NCBI RefSeq assembly: GCF_009818105.1
Contig: NZ_CP046564.1
Coordinates: forward strand, 3,596,001-3,660,000
DNA length: 64,000 bases
Direction: 5' to 3'
Origin: Bacillus sp. N1-1
Lineage (GTDB): Bacteria; Bacillota; Bacilli; Bacillales; Guptibacillaceae
The notes under the pieces are model-generated. The model searched no databases. It had not been told where the DNA came from and saw only the letters and a program-made list of their open reading frames with translations. The position numbers were made by a program, and so were the translations under genes. Position 1 is the first letter of the stretch, and the number at the start of each line of letters is the position of its first letter. This document shows positions 8,553-17,375 of this stretch, one piece after another.

Positions 8553-9527
8553 GTGAGGAAGATCTTGTTGCTTGTCGTTGGCGCAATTATCTGGCTCGTT
8601 CTTGCTGGTTATAACAATAATTATACTGAGCCGGCGCAAGAAGCCGTAACAAACACAACTGAAGAAAACCAATCTGAGTTAGAAGTAGAAGAAATGGAGA
8701 AACCGGATGTCTTATCGGATGAATTTTTACTTCTGGATGATCAGAAGAAAAAAATTGAGAATGCAAAAGAATCTCAGGACGTTCAAGAAGGAATTGAACC
8801 AGTGCAACTTGAAATTCCCGCCATTGATGTGAAAGCCGATATTGAGAATGTAGGCGTCTTAGATAACGGGCAAATGGGTGTCCCAGAAGATATCAACAAA
8901 GTTGGCTGGTTTGAGCCCGGCTTTAAGCCAGGTACAAAAGGAAATGCTGTCCTTGCCGGGCACGTCGATAGTAAAACGGGACCAGCTATCTTCTTTTATC
9001 TCGAAAAACTATCAAAAGGAGACGAAATTATTTTAACTGGTCAAGATGGTGAAACAATGACCTTCGTTGTAACCGGTAAAGAAAGATACCCATATGATGA
9101 TTCTCCAATTGAGAAAATTTTTGGACCAACTGATTCACGCACATTGAATCTCATTACATGTGTTGGCACATTTAATCGGTCGAAAGGGACACATGAAGAA
9201 AGACTTGTTGTGTCAACCGAATTAAAAGAAGACGATGCTGATAAAAAGGAACAAGTAAATCCTGACGAAGTACCAGATGCCCCAACAAACCTTAGTGTTA
9301 GTGGCAACTTTCTTTCGTGGCATGCTGTTCGTGATGAAAATGTGGTAGGTTATCGAATTTATAAAGCCGATGCATACGGAGTATACAAACAAATTGAGAG
9401 TGTATCAAATCTTGAACGAAAGAGCTTTACAGATCCAGATGCCTCAAGCTCTTCCTACTATGTTACAGCGGTTAATATTTTTGGAAATGAATCGGCGCCT
9501 TCTAAAAAAATAACTTCAGACGAATAA
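8553..9527 (+). CDS. Class F-like sortase fused to a fibronectin type III domain
   Basis: About 324 residues. N-terminal membrane anchor (1-20, LLLVVGAIIWLVLAGY), acidic linker to about 80, sortase fold about 85-225 with catalytic H137 in AGHVDS, C203 in the TLNLITC motif and a following R near 217 (HEERLVV); then an Asp/Lys-rich linker and a C-terminal FN3 domain (about 241-324, PDAPTNLSVSG ... SYYVTAVNIFGN). Sortases cleave sorting signals and attach proteins to the cell wall; a C-terminal FN3 is unusual. GTG at 8553 sits 6 nt after AAGAGGTG. No obvious LPxTG substrate gene is nearby. Confidence 0.85.
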   Translation: MRKILLLVVGAIIWLVLAGYNNNYTEPAQEAVTNTTEENQSELEVEEMEKPDVLSDEFLLLDDQKKKIENAKESQDVQEGIEPVQLEIPAIDVKADIENVGVLDNGQMGVPEDINKVGWFEPGFKPGTKGNAVLAGHVDSKTGPAIFFYLEKLSKGDEIILTGQDGETMTFVVTGKERYPYDDSPIEKIFGPTDSRTLNLITCVGTFNRSKGTHEERLVVSTELKEDDADKKEQVNPDEVPDAPTNLSVSGNFLSWHAVRDENVVGYRIYKADAYGVYKQIESVSNLERKSFTDPDASSSSYYVTAVNIFGNESAPSKKITSDE

Positions 9528-9530
9528 GAA

Positions 9531-9567
9531 AGAGCCCAGCTGAAATTTTCAGCAGGGCTCTTTTTTG
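9531..9567. terminator. Bidirectional terminator
   Basis: Stem AGAGCCCAGCTGAAA / TTTCAGCAGGGCTCT followed by TTTTTTG, between the convergent sortase and symporter genes. Confidence 0.88.
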
Positions 9568-9578
9568 TCTATCTAAAA

Positions 9579-10988
9579 CTAACTCGCTTTCTTCATTTCA
9601 AATTCAACAAGATAACGATTAAAGTAGTCATCTGTTTCACTCTTAATCACTTTATAAAGCAACAATAGCGCAATTAAGTTTGGAATCATCATTAAGGCAT
9701 TGGCCATATCTGCAAAGGCCCACACGGTTGTTAAGTTCGCAACTGTTCCAACAAAGCACGCTAGTATATATACGGCACCATAATAAATCGTTATTTTTGT
9801 ACCAACAAGGTATTCAAAACATTTATACCCATACACGTACCAGCCGATAATGGTCGAGAAACCAAAGAAAATAACAGAGAACGTGACGATATATTCACCA
9901 ACCATACCGAGACTTGACCCAAAGGCAGCAGTCGTTAAAGCACCCGCTTCCAGGTTTGGATCATGCACAACTCCTGAAAGCTCTCCTCCTGTAGGATCCC
10001 AAAATCCTGTAATGAGGAGAACGAGCGCCGTCATTGTACAAACAATAATTGTTACAATAAACGTACCCGTCATAGCAACGAGCGCTTGTTTTACAGGGTG
10101 ATCCGCTTTTGCATTACCTGCAATTAGCGCTGCTGTACCCAAGCCTGCTTCATTAGAAAAAATCCCTTTGGAAACGCCGGACTTCACAGCTTCCATTACA
10201 ATCACACCAGAAAATCCTCCCACAGCCGATAGAGGAGAAAAAGCATACGTGAAGATTAACTTCATTGCTGGAATAACCGCATCGAAGTTTAGGATGATGA
10301 TGATGACCGCTCCTACTATGTAGAGTACTGCCATAATTGGAACAAAGAAACCTGCGACAGAACTAATCCGTTTCACGCCACCAAAAATAATAAGTGCTGT
10401 AAGCGCAGCAAGGATAACCCCCGTTACCCATCCATCAATGTTAAAACTTTCATCAACAACACTTGCGATCGTATTCGATTGAACGCTATTCCCGATGCCA
10501 AGTGAAGCGATAGCACCAAATAACGCAAACGAGATCGCGAGCCACTTCCATTTTGGACCGAGTCCCTTTTCAACATAATACATTGGTCCACCAGCATACT
10601 CACCATTATCATTTTTCACTCGGTATTTCATAGCAAGCAGGGCTTCACCATATTTGGTTGCCATACCGACGAGACCAACGACCCACATCCAGAAGATAGC
10701 TCCTGGTCCACCGATCGTAATGGCCGTCGCAACACCCGCAATGTTCCCATTTCCGATCGTTGCCGCAAGGGCTGTCATCAAAGCTTTATAGTTACTAACA
10801 TCACCTTCAGCACTGCTGTCCTCTTCTTTTTCTTTTGAAAATGCCAATTTAAACGCATACCCAAGTTTCCGAAACTGCAGTCCTTTTAAAATTAATGTGA
10901 GAAAGACACCTGTTCCAAATAACAAAATTAGACTTGGTGCTCCCCAAAGAACGCCGTTAATTTTCTGTAGCCACTCTAAGATGTTCAT
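9579..10988 (-). CDS. Sodium:alanine (AGCS-family) symporter
   Basis: A 469-residue transporter with 10-11 membrane helices. The AGCS signatures are clear: TALAATIGNGNIAGVATAI in the first conserved block, GGPMYYVEKGLG, and the SNEAGLGTAALIAGNAK block. Members import alanine or glycine with Na+; AlsT-type members also move glutamine, so the substrate is not certain. ATG at 10988 has AAAGGAG upstream. A second, diverged copy lies at 18533-19885; the conserved blocks are shared but loops differ, so this is an old paralogy. Confidence 0.92.
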   Translation of the reverse strand: MNILEWLQKINGVLWGAPSLILLFGTGVFLTLILKGLQFRKLGYAFKLAFSKEKEEDSSAEGDVSNYKALMTALAATIGNGNIAGVATAITIGGPGAIFWMWVVGLVGMATKYGEALLAMKYRVKNDNGEYAGGPMYYVEKGLGPKWKWLAISFALFGAIASLGIGNSVQSNTIASVVDESFNIDGWVTGVILAALTALIIFGGVKRISSVAGFFVPIMAVLYIVGAVIIIILNFDAVIPAMKLIFTYAFSPLSAVGGFSGVIVMEAVKSGVSKGIFSNEAGLGTAALIAGNAKADHPVKQALVAMTGTFIVTIIVCTMTALVLLITGFWDPTGGELSGVVHDPNLEAGALTTAAFGSSLGMVGEYIVTFSVIFFGFSTIIGWYVYGYKCFEYLVGTKITIYYGAVYILACFVGTVANLTTVWAFADMANALMMIPNLIALLLLYKVIKSETDDYFNRYLVEFEMKKAS

Positions 10989-11149
10989 TCTCTCTACTCC
11001 TTTATGTTAACGCTTTCATGCACTGACCTATACCACATTATCATTAGTTCGCTTTCATCGCAATTTTTACGTCGAAAAATGATGAAAAAGTCACTATTTA
11101 TTTTTCTATAGCTATGTAGAAAATACAAGGAGTAACATTATCCAACAGA

Positions 11150-11178
11150 AAAAAGAGACTTAACGGACGTTAAGTCTC
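11150..11178 (-). terminator. Rho-independent terminator after yhfK
   Basis: Perfect stem GAGACTTAACG / CGTTAAGTCTC (11155-11178) followed on the minus strand by TTTTTTCTG. Confidence 0.85.
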
Positions 11179-11193
11179 CCATAAACATCTACT

Positions 11194-11832
11194 CTATACC
11201 TGACCGATCGCATCACTGATGCTAAGATCACCGTCAAGAACTTCGAACGTACGATTAAACGTATGTTCATTCTCTAGAACTTCAGCAAGAACAGCCGCTA
11301 CATCTTCGCGAGGAATTTGACCGGATTTGTCTTCTAATGTTTCTGAAGCTCTAATTTTACCTGTACCCGGGTCATTTGAAAGACGACCAGGACGAAGAAT
11401 TGTGTACGTTAAGTTTGTTGCTTTTAAGTGCTCATCGGCACGTTTTTTTGCATGTAAGTATGGTTTCATTTCATCTGGTCCTTTTTCAGGGTAGTCGGAC
11501 CCGACTGTGCTTAGCATCACAAAGCGCTTAATGCCCTGTTGCTTCGCTTCATCAACTGCTTTAATGGCACCTTCCTGGTCAATCATGATTGTTTTATCGG
11601 CACCAGTGTGTGGACCGGAACCTGCAGCGAAAATCACCGCTTCACAACCGTATAACGCTTGTGAGAAATCTTTCTCAAGATCACCAAGTACGGTTTTGCC
11701 TCCAGCATCTTCAATGGCTTTCACTTGATCTGTATCGCGAATCATACCAACTGGTTCGTGACCGCGCTCAGCTAATTTCGTAATTAAATGTGTTCCTACT
11801 TGTCCATTTGCTCCAATAACGAGTACTTTCAT
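11194..11832 (-). CDS. yhfK: NAD(P)-binding atypical short-chain reductase (YhfK-like)
   Basis: A 212-residue atypical SDR. N-terminal Rossmann motif GANGQVGTHL, then AVIFAAGSG and MLSTVGSDYPEKG with a YLHAKKRADE block in place of YxxxK, as in the SDR_a5 / NAD(P)H-dependent quinone-reductase-like group. Size and start (MKVLVIGANG) match B. subtilis YhfK; its substrate is unknown. Stand-alone gene with GGAGG upstream and its own terminator. Confidence 0.85.
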   Translation of the reverse strand: MKVLVIGANGQVGTHLITKLAERGHEPVGMIRDTDQVKAIEDAGGKTVLGDLEKDFSQALYGCEAVIFAAGSGPHTGADKTIMIDQEGAIKAVDEAKQQGIKRFVMLSTVGSDYPEKGPDEMKPYLHAKKRADEHLKATNLTYTILRPGRLSNDPGTGKIRASETLEDKSGQIPREDVAAVLAEVLENEHTFNRTFEVLDGDLSISDAIGQV

Positions 11833-11913
11833 GACAATTCGTCCTCCTTTAAAACCTTATCACTTGTTATATTCCGCAAATTCATCTTTTTAAACCAATG
11901 AATGTGCTAAACC

Positions 11914-12960
11914 CTAAAAGCATACCTGGTTTCGACCATTTTTCTTTGCTCTGTAAAGAGACTTGTCTGCTTGTTCAACAGATGCCATTAATGGCTTTCG
12001 CTGGTCGAGTTCAGCTAGTCCAATTGAAACAGAAACATTTCGTATCTCTTCCCCCATTTCAGTAATAAATTGCTGTTCACTCAAACTTTTCTGCAAGGTT
12101 TTCATCCGATTGTAAGCCTCGTCCTTCGTAGCCGCTTCGAGCATAACAATAAATTCCTCTCCTCCGTATCGTCCAACAAGCCAATCATCCTGTTCTGAAA
12201 GAAAAGCAGCAAAGTCAGCAAGAACACGATCGCCATTCAAATGACCGTATGTGTCATTAATTTGTTTGAAAAAATCAAGGTCAAGCATGGCCACCACTTT
12301 CAATAAATGACTCTCATGGTCTCTCGCTTTTCTAAGAAAACTTCTAAGGTTTAAAAGGCCTGTCAGAGAGTCGTGTTCAGCATAAAAACGAAGCTGCTCA
12401 CTCATCTCAAGATTTTTTGTGCTCATTTGTATAAAGAAATACATGATTAGCGCAGATAGCTGAAAGGAGATAAAGCGCATTAAATAAGAGTAGACTGTAA
12501 TGTCTTCTGAAATGATATAACCAACGATCGCATCCGAAATAAACCAGATGCCGACAAAATAAAAAAATAGCTTTAAATATGTAAGATTTTGAACAAGCTT
12601 CTGCCGTACTAGCATGGTTACAACGCTCGGGATTAACAAGGTGAAAAAGAGTTCGAGGTAAATAAATTCACCTGGAAAAGCAAAACGAGCTAAGATAATA
12701 ATGATGAGTACGGGAATGCCAAATTGATAGCCGTGGTACAAAACGAGTATCACCATTGGAATGGTTCGCAAATCGAACAGATAACCGTCTAACGAAACTG
12801 GAAGCATATAGAGACAAATAATACCGATGGCCACAATCAGGATATGCGAGACTGCAGCAACGTGGTTGGGCCACCGTTTTTGAAAGGCGAGATAGTATAA
12901 GCTTTGAATGCAAAGATGCATAAACAATAAAATTGAAAAATTAGCTAATAAAGATTGCAT
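11914..12960 (-). CDS. dgcK: Membrane diguanylate cyclase with 5TMR-LYT sensor (DgcK-like)
   Basis: A 348-residue protein: five to six membrane helices (about 1-175) of the 5TMR-LYT type and a C-terminal GGDEF domain (about 190-348) with active-site GGEEF at 266-270. It should make c-di-GMP from two GTP. The RxxD product-inhibition site expected shortly before GGEEF is absent (QDDW), so feedback may be weak. Architecture matches B. subtilis DgcK (YhcK). Ribosome binding site is poor. Confidence 0.85.
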   Translation of the reverse strand: MQSLLANFSILLFMHLCIQSLYYLAFQKRWPNHVAAVSHILIVAIGIICLYMLPVSLDGYLFDLRTIPMVILVLYHGYQFGIPVLIIIILARFAFPGEFIYLELFFTLLIPSVVTMLVRQKLVQNLTYLKLFFYFVGIWFISDAIVGYIISEDITVYSYLMRFISFQLSALIMYFFIQMSTKNLEMSEQLRFYAEHDSLTGLLNLRSFLRKARDHESHLLKVVAMLDLDFFKQINDTYGHLNGDRVLADFAAFLSEQDDWLVGRYGGEEFIVMLEAATKDEAYNRMKTLQKSLSEQQFITEMGEEIRNVSVSIGLAELDQRKPLMASVEQADKSLYRAKKNGRNQVCF

Positions 12961-13071
12961 CGGGCCGTGTCACATCCATAATAATTTTTTTATTGTTTCT
13001 TACTTATAGATTCTACACCTATCTTATCGCTTTTGGAAAATAATAGAATGTTCTAATCCGTTTGTTATGAA

Positions 13072-13113
13072 GAAAACCAAGTATCACTCCTTCGGGAGAA
13101 ATACTTGGTTTTC
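13072..13113. terminator. Bidirectional terminator
   Basis: Stem GAAAACCAAGTAT / ATACTTGGTTTTC with an inner CTCCTTCGGGAG hairpin, downstream of the minus-strand oxidoreductase. Confidence 0.85.
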
Positions 13114-13148
13114 ATAATAAGCGGCCAGGTTATGACCTCTTCACTTAT

Positions 13149-14252
13149 TTAGTATAATTTTTGCAAAGCTTCTTTATCAAATGGTAACAGGTCATCTGCA
13201 CGACCATCGCGTACTTTGCTTACCCATTCAGGATCCATTAATAAAGAGCGACCAATGGCAACAAGGTCAAATTCCTCATTTTCTAGCTTTCCAATCAAGC
13301 CATCAAGACTAGTTGTATTGGCACCTGAGAAGCTTGTAAATTCGCCATCAAGTCCAACGGAACCTACTGAAATAACTGGCTTACCAGTCAGTCTCTTCGT
13401 CCAACCTGCTAGATTCAATTCGGAACCTTCAAATTCAGGCTCCCAGAAACGACGTGTTGAGCAGTGGAAAATATCTACTCCAGCTTCAACGAGTGGCGTT
13501 AGGAACTGTTCTAATTCCTCAGGTGTAGTGGCAAGCTTCGCTTTAAAATCATGCATTTTCCATTGAGAAAAACGGAAAATAATCGGGAAGTCTGGACCAA
13601 CTTCACGACGACATGCTTCGATAATTTCAACCGCAAATTGCGTTCTACCTACAAGGTCGCCACCATAGCGGTCAGTACGTTGATTTGTCTGTTCATAAAA
13701 GAACTGGTCAATCAAATAACCATGGGCTCCGTGAAGTTCAATCGCATCAAAGCCGAGTCGCTTCGCATCTGCTGCCGCCTGAGCGTACGCTTCAACGAGC
13801 TGTTCAACTTCTTCTGTAGTTAAAGGCTCGTTTACTTTCTCACCCGAAAGTGCTAGACCTGATGGCCCAACTGGTTGTGCTTCTTCGTTTGGCAGTTCAC
13901 CCATTTTTCGAGTCATTCCAACGTGCCAAAGCTGAGGCGCAATTTTACCGCCAGCTTCATGCACTTCTTTGACGACATTCTCCCAGCCATTAAGTGCTTC
14001 TTCACCATGAAATACTGGAATACTTGCACCTGAAACAGAAGAAGGATGGTTAATACCTGTCCCTTCTGTGACGATTAAGCCAACACCATTTTCGGCTCTA
14101 CGGCGATAATAAGCAGCTACATCTTCACCTGGTACATTTCCTGGTGAAAAACCTCTCGTCATTGGAGCCATAACCGTACGATTTTCTAAAGTTAATTTTT
14201 CACTATTGAACGTTTTGAATAACGCTTCGGTTGTTTTTGTTGTATGTGTCAA
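13149..14252 (-). CDS. Old yellow enzyme family NADH:flavin oxidoreductase
   Basis: A 367-residue FMN-binding TIM barrel. Seen: RTVMAPMTRG near the N-terminus (FMN binding), PQLWHVG, the EYE-family HGAHGYLIDQFFYEQTNQRTDRYGGD block, and AIGRSLLMDPEW near the end. The class reduces activated C=C bonds of enones, nitro compounds or nitrate esters with NAD(P)H. TTG start at 14252, with GGAGG 8 nt upstream. Stand-alone gene; physiological substrate unknown. Confidence 0.9.
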   Translation of the reverse strand: MTHTTKTTEALFKTFNSEKLTLENRTVMAPMTRGFSPGNVPGEDVAAYYRRRAENGVGLIVTEGTGINHPSSVSGASIPVFHGEEALNGWENVVKEVHEAGGKIAPQLWHVGMTRKMGELPNEEAQPVGPSGLALSGEKVNEPLTTEEVEQLVEAYAQAAADAKRLGFDAIELHGAHGYLIDQFFYEQTNQRTDRYGGDLVGRTQFAVEIIEACRREVGPDFPIIFRFSQWKMHDFKAKLATTPEELEQFLTPLVEAGVDIFHCSTRRFWEPEFEGSELNLAGWTKRLTGKPVISVGSVGLDGEFTSFSGANTTSLDGLIGKLENEEFDLVAIGRSLLMDPEWVSKVRDGRADDLLPFDKEALQKLY

Positions 14253-14367
14253 TTTGATTTCCTCCTCTATCCTTCGTGCACTTCATATTATTTCAAAGTC
14301 ACATTTTAAATGAAAGCAATCTGTTTGTGTGATGTGCTCTTGGCGTTATTGTTCATGAAAAATGCTG

Positions 14368-14379
14368 TTAATTCCGCGA
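14368..14379 (+). repeat. Single copy of the TTAATTCCGCGA intergenic motif
   Basis: The same TTAATTCCGCGA word occurs here once and in a five-copy periodic array at 48391-48482. It lies in an otherwise featureless intergenic stretch. Confidence 0.5.
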
Positions 14380-14390
14380 TCTGCCAAATC

Positions 14391-14424
14391 ACAAAAAAAA
14401 TCATAGGCAAAGCGCCTATGATTT
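14391..14424 (-). terminator. Rho-independent terminator after yuiD
   Basis: Stem AATCATAGGC / GCCTATGATT, followed on the minus strand by eight T. Confidence 0.85.
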
Positions 14425-14434
14425 CCTCTCTGTA

Positions 14435-14902
14435 CTACTTATTCTCATATTTAGCTGAAAGAAAGCCTAAAGTTGCCCCCAATATGGCGCCACCTAGAAC
14501 TTCAACAGGTTGATGTCCAAGAAGCTCTTTCAACTCTTTTTCTCTTTCCACGAATTGCATGCTGGGATAATCGCCTGAGATCGTCGCCAGGTTATCTTCT
14601 AAATCGTTTACTAGAGCAGCAATTTCTCCAGTATGACGCCTAACTCCCTGAGCATCATACATCACAATCACTCCGAAAATCGTAGCGAGAGCCGTTTCTG
14701 TATGACGAGATCCTTTGTGTGAGGCAATGTAAGAAGTAAGGGCTGCAACTCCGGCGGAGTGCGAACTCGGCATTCCACCGGTTGTCGCAACTTGTTTCAA
14801 GTCCCATTCTCCTGATAATTTCTTATGCGTTAGGATCTTCAATCCTTGAGCAATTGCGATTGACGACACCGCCGTTAAAATTCCTCTGTTCATTTTTTGC
14901 AT
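14435..14902 (-). CDS. yuiD: Divergent PAP2-family membrane protein (YuiD-like)
   Basis: About 155 residues, similar in size to B. subtilis YuiD. Divergent PAP2/DUF212 motifs: HKKLSGEWDLKQVATTGGMPSSHSAGVAAL, MYDAQGVRRHTGEIA, and GHQPVEVLGGAILG at the C-terminus, corresponding to the phosphatase C1-C3 motifs. ATG at 14902 is chosen because GGAGG is 9 nt upstream; the open frame extends further to 15013 but without a better site. Likely acts on a lipid or isoprenoid phosphate; the substrate is unknown. Confidence 0.87.
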   Translation of the reverse strand: MQKMNRGILTAVSSIAIAQGLKILTHKKLSGEWDLKQVATTGGMPSSHSAGVAALTSYIASHKGSRHTETALATIFGVIVMYDAQGVRRHTGEIAALVNDLEDNLATISGDYPSMQFVEREKELKELLGHQPVEVLGGAILGATLGFLSAKYENK

Positions 14903-15020
14903 CTCTCTCATCCTCCACTTTGCCATCTTTTCTGCCCGAGCAGAATGTTCTATTACACGCATTACCCTTTTCAGAGGAATTCTACGCAGAGAGAGTGCTA
15001 ATTTAGAAAACAAGTTGCTT

Positions 15021-15392
15021 TTATCTATGCTGATCTACAAGAATAGGATTACCATCAGGATCTTCTATTGTAAAACTCGCTGGCCCTTCACTTGAATCAT
15101 CTGCTTCAGAAAGGATATTCACACCGTTTTCTTTTAGCGTATTTTGAAGGACCCGAACGTCCGTAAAGGACTCAAGATTTTCAGCGTTCTCATCCCAACC
15201 AGGATTAAACGTAAGAATATTTTTCTCAAACATTCCTTGAAAAAGACCGATAACGGTACTTCCATTCTTCATAATCAGCCAATTTTGAGAGATATCCCCT
15301 CCTAACGATTGAAAACCTAATTTTTCGTAAAAATTCTTTGAAGCTTGGATATCCTTTACACTTAAACTGACAGAAAAAGCTCCTAAATTCAT
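15021..15392 (-). CDS. VOC/glyoxalase-fold protein
   Basis: A 123-residue single vicinal-oxygen-chelate domain with two beta-alpha-beta-beta-beta modules (SLSVKDIQASKNFYEKLGF; FTIEDPDGNPILVDQH). Possible metal ligands are few, so it could be an enzyme, a binding protein or an antibiotic-binding type. GGAGG precedes the ATG. No informative neighbour. Confidence 0.8.
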   Translation of the reverse strand: MNLGAFSVSLSVKDIQASKNFYEKLGFQSLGGDISQNWLIMKNGSTVIGLFQGMFEKNILTFNPGWDENAENLESFTDVRVLQNTLKENGVNILSEADDSSEGPASFTIEDPDGNPILVDQHR

Positions 15393-15530
15393 CTTTCTAC
15401 CTCCACATCACAATTGTTATAAAACGGTTCTTCTCCATTCCACCCTTTCTTACCTTCTTTTAATTCTTTTCACATAGCGTTACGTATGAAGCATGGTTCT
15501 ACACTAGAATTTCCTCTTCAATGCTTAGCA

Positions 15531-17195
15531 CTACTCTTCATAATCAATCTTCAATCCATCAACGTGCTTTCGATTCATCAATTTCTTTTTCTTTCTGTTC
15601 TCAACAGATTCAAAAAGAATATCAAAATCATAATTCTCAGGATACAGTTCACTTGCAGGAAGAAGGAGCTTTAAGCGTTTGGCGTGTATTGTCTCTTTTT
15701 TGCCATTGATCATAACAATCACGTTCCCAAACTCATCGATCGGTTTATAAACGATTCCTTTTTCCTCCATAGAAGGTATCGCTACGCTGTCTCCAATGGC
15801 ATACTGTTCAAAGTGCTTTTCGAGCTTTTGCCGTCGCGGTTTTTCGACTTTTTTACTTTTGAGCTGTTGTTCATAGTGCCAGTCGCGCTGATCGCCCTGA
15901 TCGTAAGTTTCCTTCTCCTGATACGTAATTTCATGAGCACGCTCAATAATCTTCGGATGCATGCCAAGCCTGAGGGCAATTGCAAATGCCTGACTTTCAC
16001 CCGGTATGCCCATTCGCAGTTTAAACGTTGGCCGTAATGATTCTGGATCAAACTCCATGGATCCATTCTCGAAATCAGGATGAGCAGATGCAAAATTCTT
16101 CATCTCGCTATAGTGTGTCGTGGAAAGAATTGTAGCCCCAAGGCGATTTAATTGTTCTAAAATCGATACGGCAATTCCCATCCCTTCACCAGGGTCTGTT
16201 CCTGAACCAAGCTCATCTAGAATGACAAGAGCATCAGGTCCAGCATCTTGCAAAATGGTAATGATATTCGAAATTCGTGAAGAGAAGGTACTTAACGATT
16301 GTTCAATACTCTGTCCATCGCCAATATCAACGAGTATTTTGCCAAACATTCCAAACACAGAAGACTCTTCAGCCGGAATGTGTAAGCCACATTGCACCAT
16401 CATCGCAAGAAGACCGACTGTTTTAATGGCAACGGTTTTCCCTCCTGTATTTGGGCCAGTAATCACTAATCCTTTATATCCTTTCCCAAGTTCAAGAGTT
16501 AAGGGAACAGCTTCTTTAGCTAACAAAGGATGGCGACCGTTGCGTAGTTCGATCATTGGCTCAGGTGATAGCTGAACTTGACTGCCATCAATCGCTTCAC
16601 TATATTTTGCTTTAGCAAAAATATAATCATAGTGCGTCATCGTCTCAATGTTAATTGAAATTTCCTGCGCATATCGCTCTACTTCTCCTGTTAGCCTGCT
16701 CAGAATTCGCTGTTCCTCCAAGTATTCGTCAGCTTTTAACTCGTTTAATTCGATCTGAACTTTTCGAACTTCTTCTGGTTCAATATATACGGTCGACCCA
16801 CTTGACGATTGGTCATGTACCGTTCCTTTGATTTGTTTACGATATTCCTTTTTCACTGCTACAACATAATGGCCGTTACGATCACTAATAATGGTATCCT
16901 GGAGAGCTATTCGTTTCGATGATGAACGCAGAAGCTGGTTAAGTTTCTCCTTCACCCGTTCTTCATATACAGTTATTTTCTTTCTTATTCTTCCTAACTC
17001 TTTACTCGCAGTATCGTCTATTTCCCCATTTCGTATCGCCCGTTTCAACTCTTCTTCAAGATCCGTAAGTTCAAAAAGAGAATGAACATAGCTCGAAATT
17101 GTAGGAGCTAACCACTCTTTCCCTGCCATGAACTGCTTCATTCTTCGTCCACTTTCAATCAAATCAAGCACGGTTGTGAGTTGGTCTGGTCGCAA
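15531..17195 (-). CDS. MutS2 paralogue lacking the N-terminal segment and Smr domain
   Basis: A 554-residue MutS-type ABC ATPase. Core and clamp helices about 1-230, Walker A GPNTGGKT (247-254), signature STFSSRISN (about 302), Walker B ALVILDELGSGTDP (322-334), H-switch STTHYSE (about 358), and a KOW-like domain (about 464-511). Compared with B. subtilis MutS2 (785 residues) it lacks roughly the first 100 residues and the C-terminal Smr nuclease domain. TTG at 17195 has AAGGGAG 5 nt upstream. An in-frame TGA lies six codons upstream. The neighbouring +1 frame upstream (V-L-N-E-T-R-E-L-L) faintly resembles the missing N-terminus, so a deletion remnant cannot be excluded. Preceded by an attenuator-like leader. 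MutS2 is known to split collided ribosomes; the role of this copy is unknown. Confidence 0.8.
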   Translation of the reverse strand: MRPDQLTTVLDLIESGRRMKQFMAGKEWLAPTISSYVHSLFELTDLEEELKRAIRNGEIDDTASKELGRIRKKITVYEERVKEKLNQLLRSSSKRIALQDTIISDRNGHYVVAVKKEYRKQIKGTVHDQSSSGSTVYIEPEEVRKVQIELNELKADEYLEEQRILSRLTGEVERYAQEISINIETMTHYDYIFAKAKYSEAIDGSQVQLSPEPMIELRNGRHPLLAKEAVPLTLELGKGYKGLVITGPNTGGKTVAIKTVGLLAMMVQCGLHIPAEESSVFGMFGKILVDIGDGQSIEQSLSTFSSRISNIITILQDAGPDALVILDELGSGTDPGEGMGIAVSILEQLNRLGATILSTTHYSEMKNFASAHPDFENGSMEFDPESLRPTFKLRMGIPGESQAFAIALRLGMHPKIIERAHEITYQEKETYDQGDQRDWHYEQQLKSKKVEKPRRQKLEKHFEQYAIGDSVAIPSMEEKGIVYKPIDEFGNVIVMINGKKETIHAKRLKLLLPASELYPENYDFDILFESVENRKKKKLMNRKHVDGLKIDYEE

Positions 17196-17238
17196 AGCAA
17201 CTCCCTTGTTTCATTTAACACAGTCACACGCTCCCAAC

Positions 17239-17280
17239 GAAAAAAAGAGCTACAAATGAACACAGGTTCACTCGTAGCTC
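17239..17280 (-). terminator. Leader terminator 2, proximal to the MutS2 paralogue
   Basis: Stem GAGCTAC / GTAGCTC (17274-17280 with 17247-17253) continued by TGAAC / GTTCA, ending in TTTTTTCG on the minus strand. It lies only about 45 nt before the TTG start. Its loop and right arm (CTGTGTTC, 17258-17265) can instead pair with GAACACAG at 17385-17392. Confidence 0.75.
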
Positions 17281-17282
17281 TT

Positions 17283-17375
17283 TTATAAAAGGGTAGACTT
17301 CACCATTCCCATGCTTAAAAAAGCATAAAAAAAGCCGCGCACAGAGGCGCAGCTGGAATGGTCGTCATCATTCAT
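17283..17375 (-). CDS. Putative 30-residue leader peptide
   Basis: ATG at 17375 to TAA at 17283, beginning MNDDDHSSCASVRGFF and ending MVKSTLL. It spans the whole of terminator hairpin 1 and stops 3 nt before terminator 2. No strong Shine-Dalgarno is seen (AGATTAAGCTC upstream), so translation is an inference from the arrangement. Stalling on such a peptide would expose or hide the alternative stems. Confidence 0.4.
   Translation of the reverse strand: MNDDDHSSCASVRGFFYAFLSMGMVKSTLL
17327..17354 (-). terminator. Leader terminator 1
   Basis: Stem AGCTGCGC / GCGCGGCT (one G-U pair), 6-nt loop, then seven T on the minus strand. It lies inside the putative leader peptide frame. Confidence 0.7.

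Noticed and set aside
15782..16093. Second minus-strand frame within the MutS2-like gene
   Set aside because: Out-of-frame shadow of a conserved ATPase region; no ribosome binding site.
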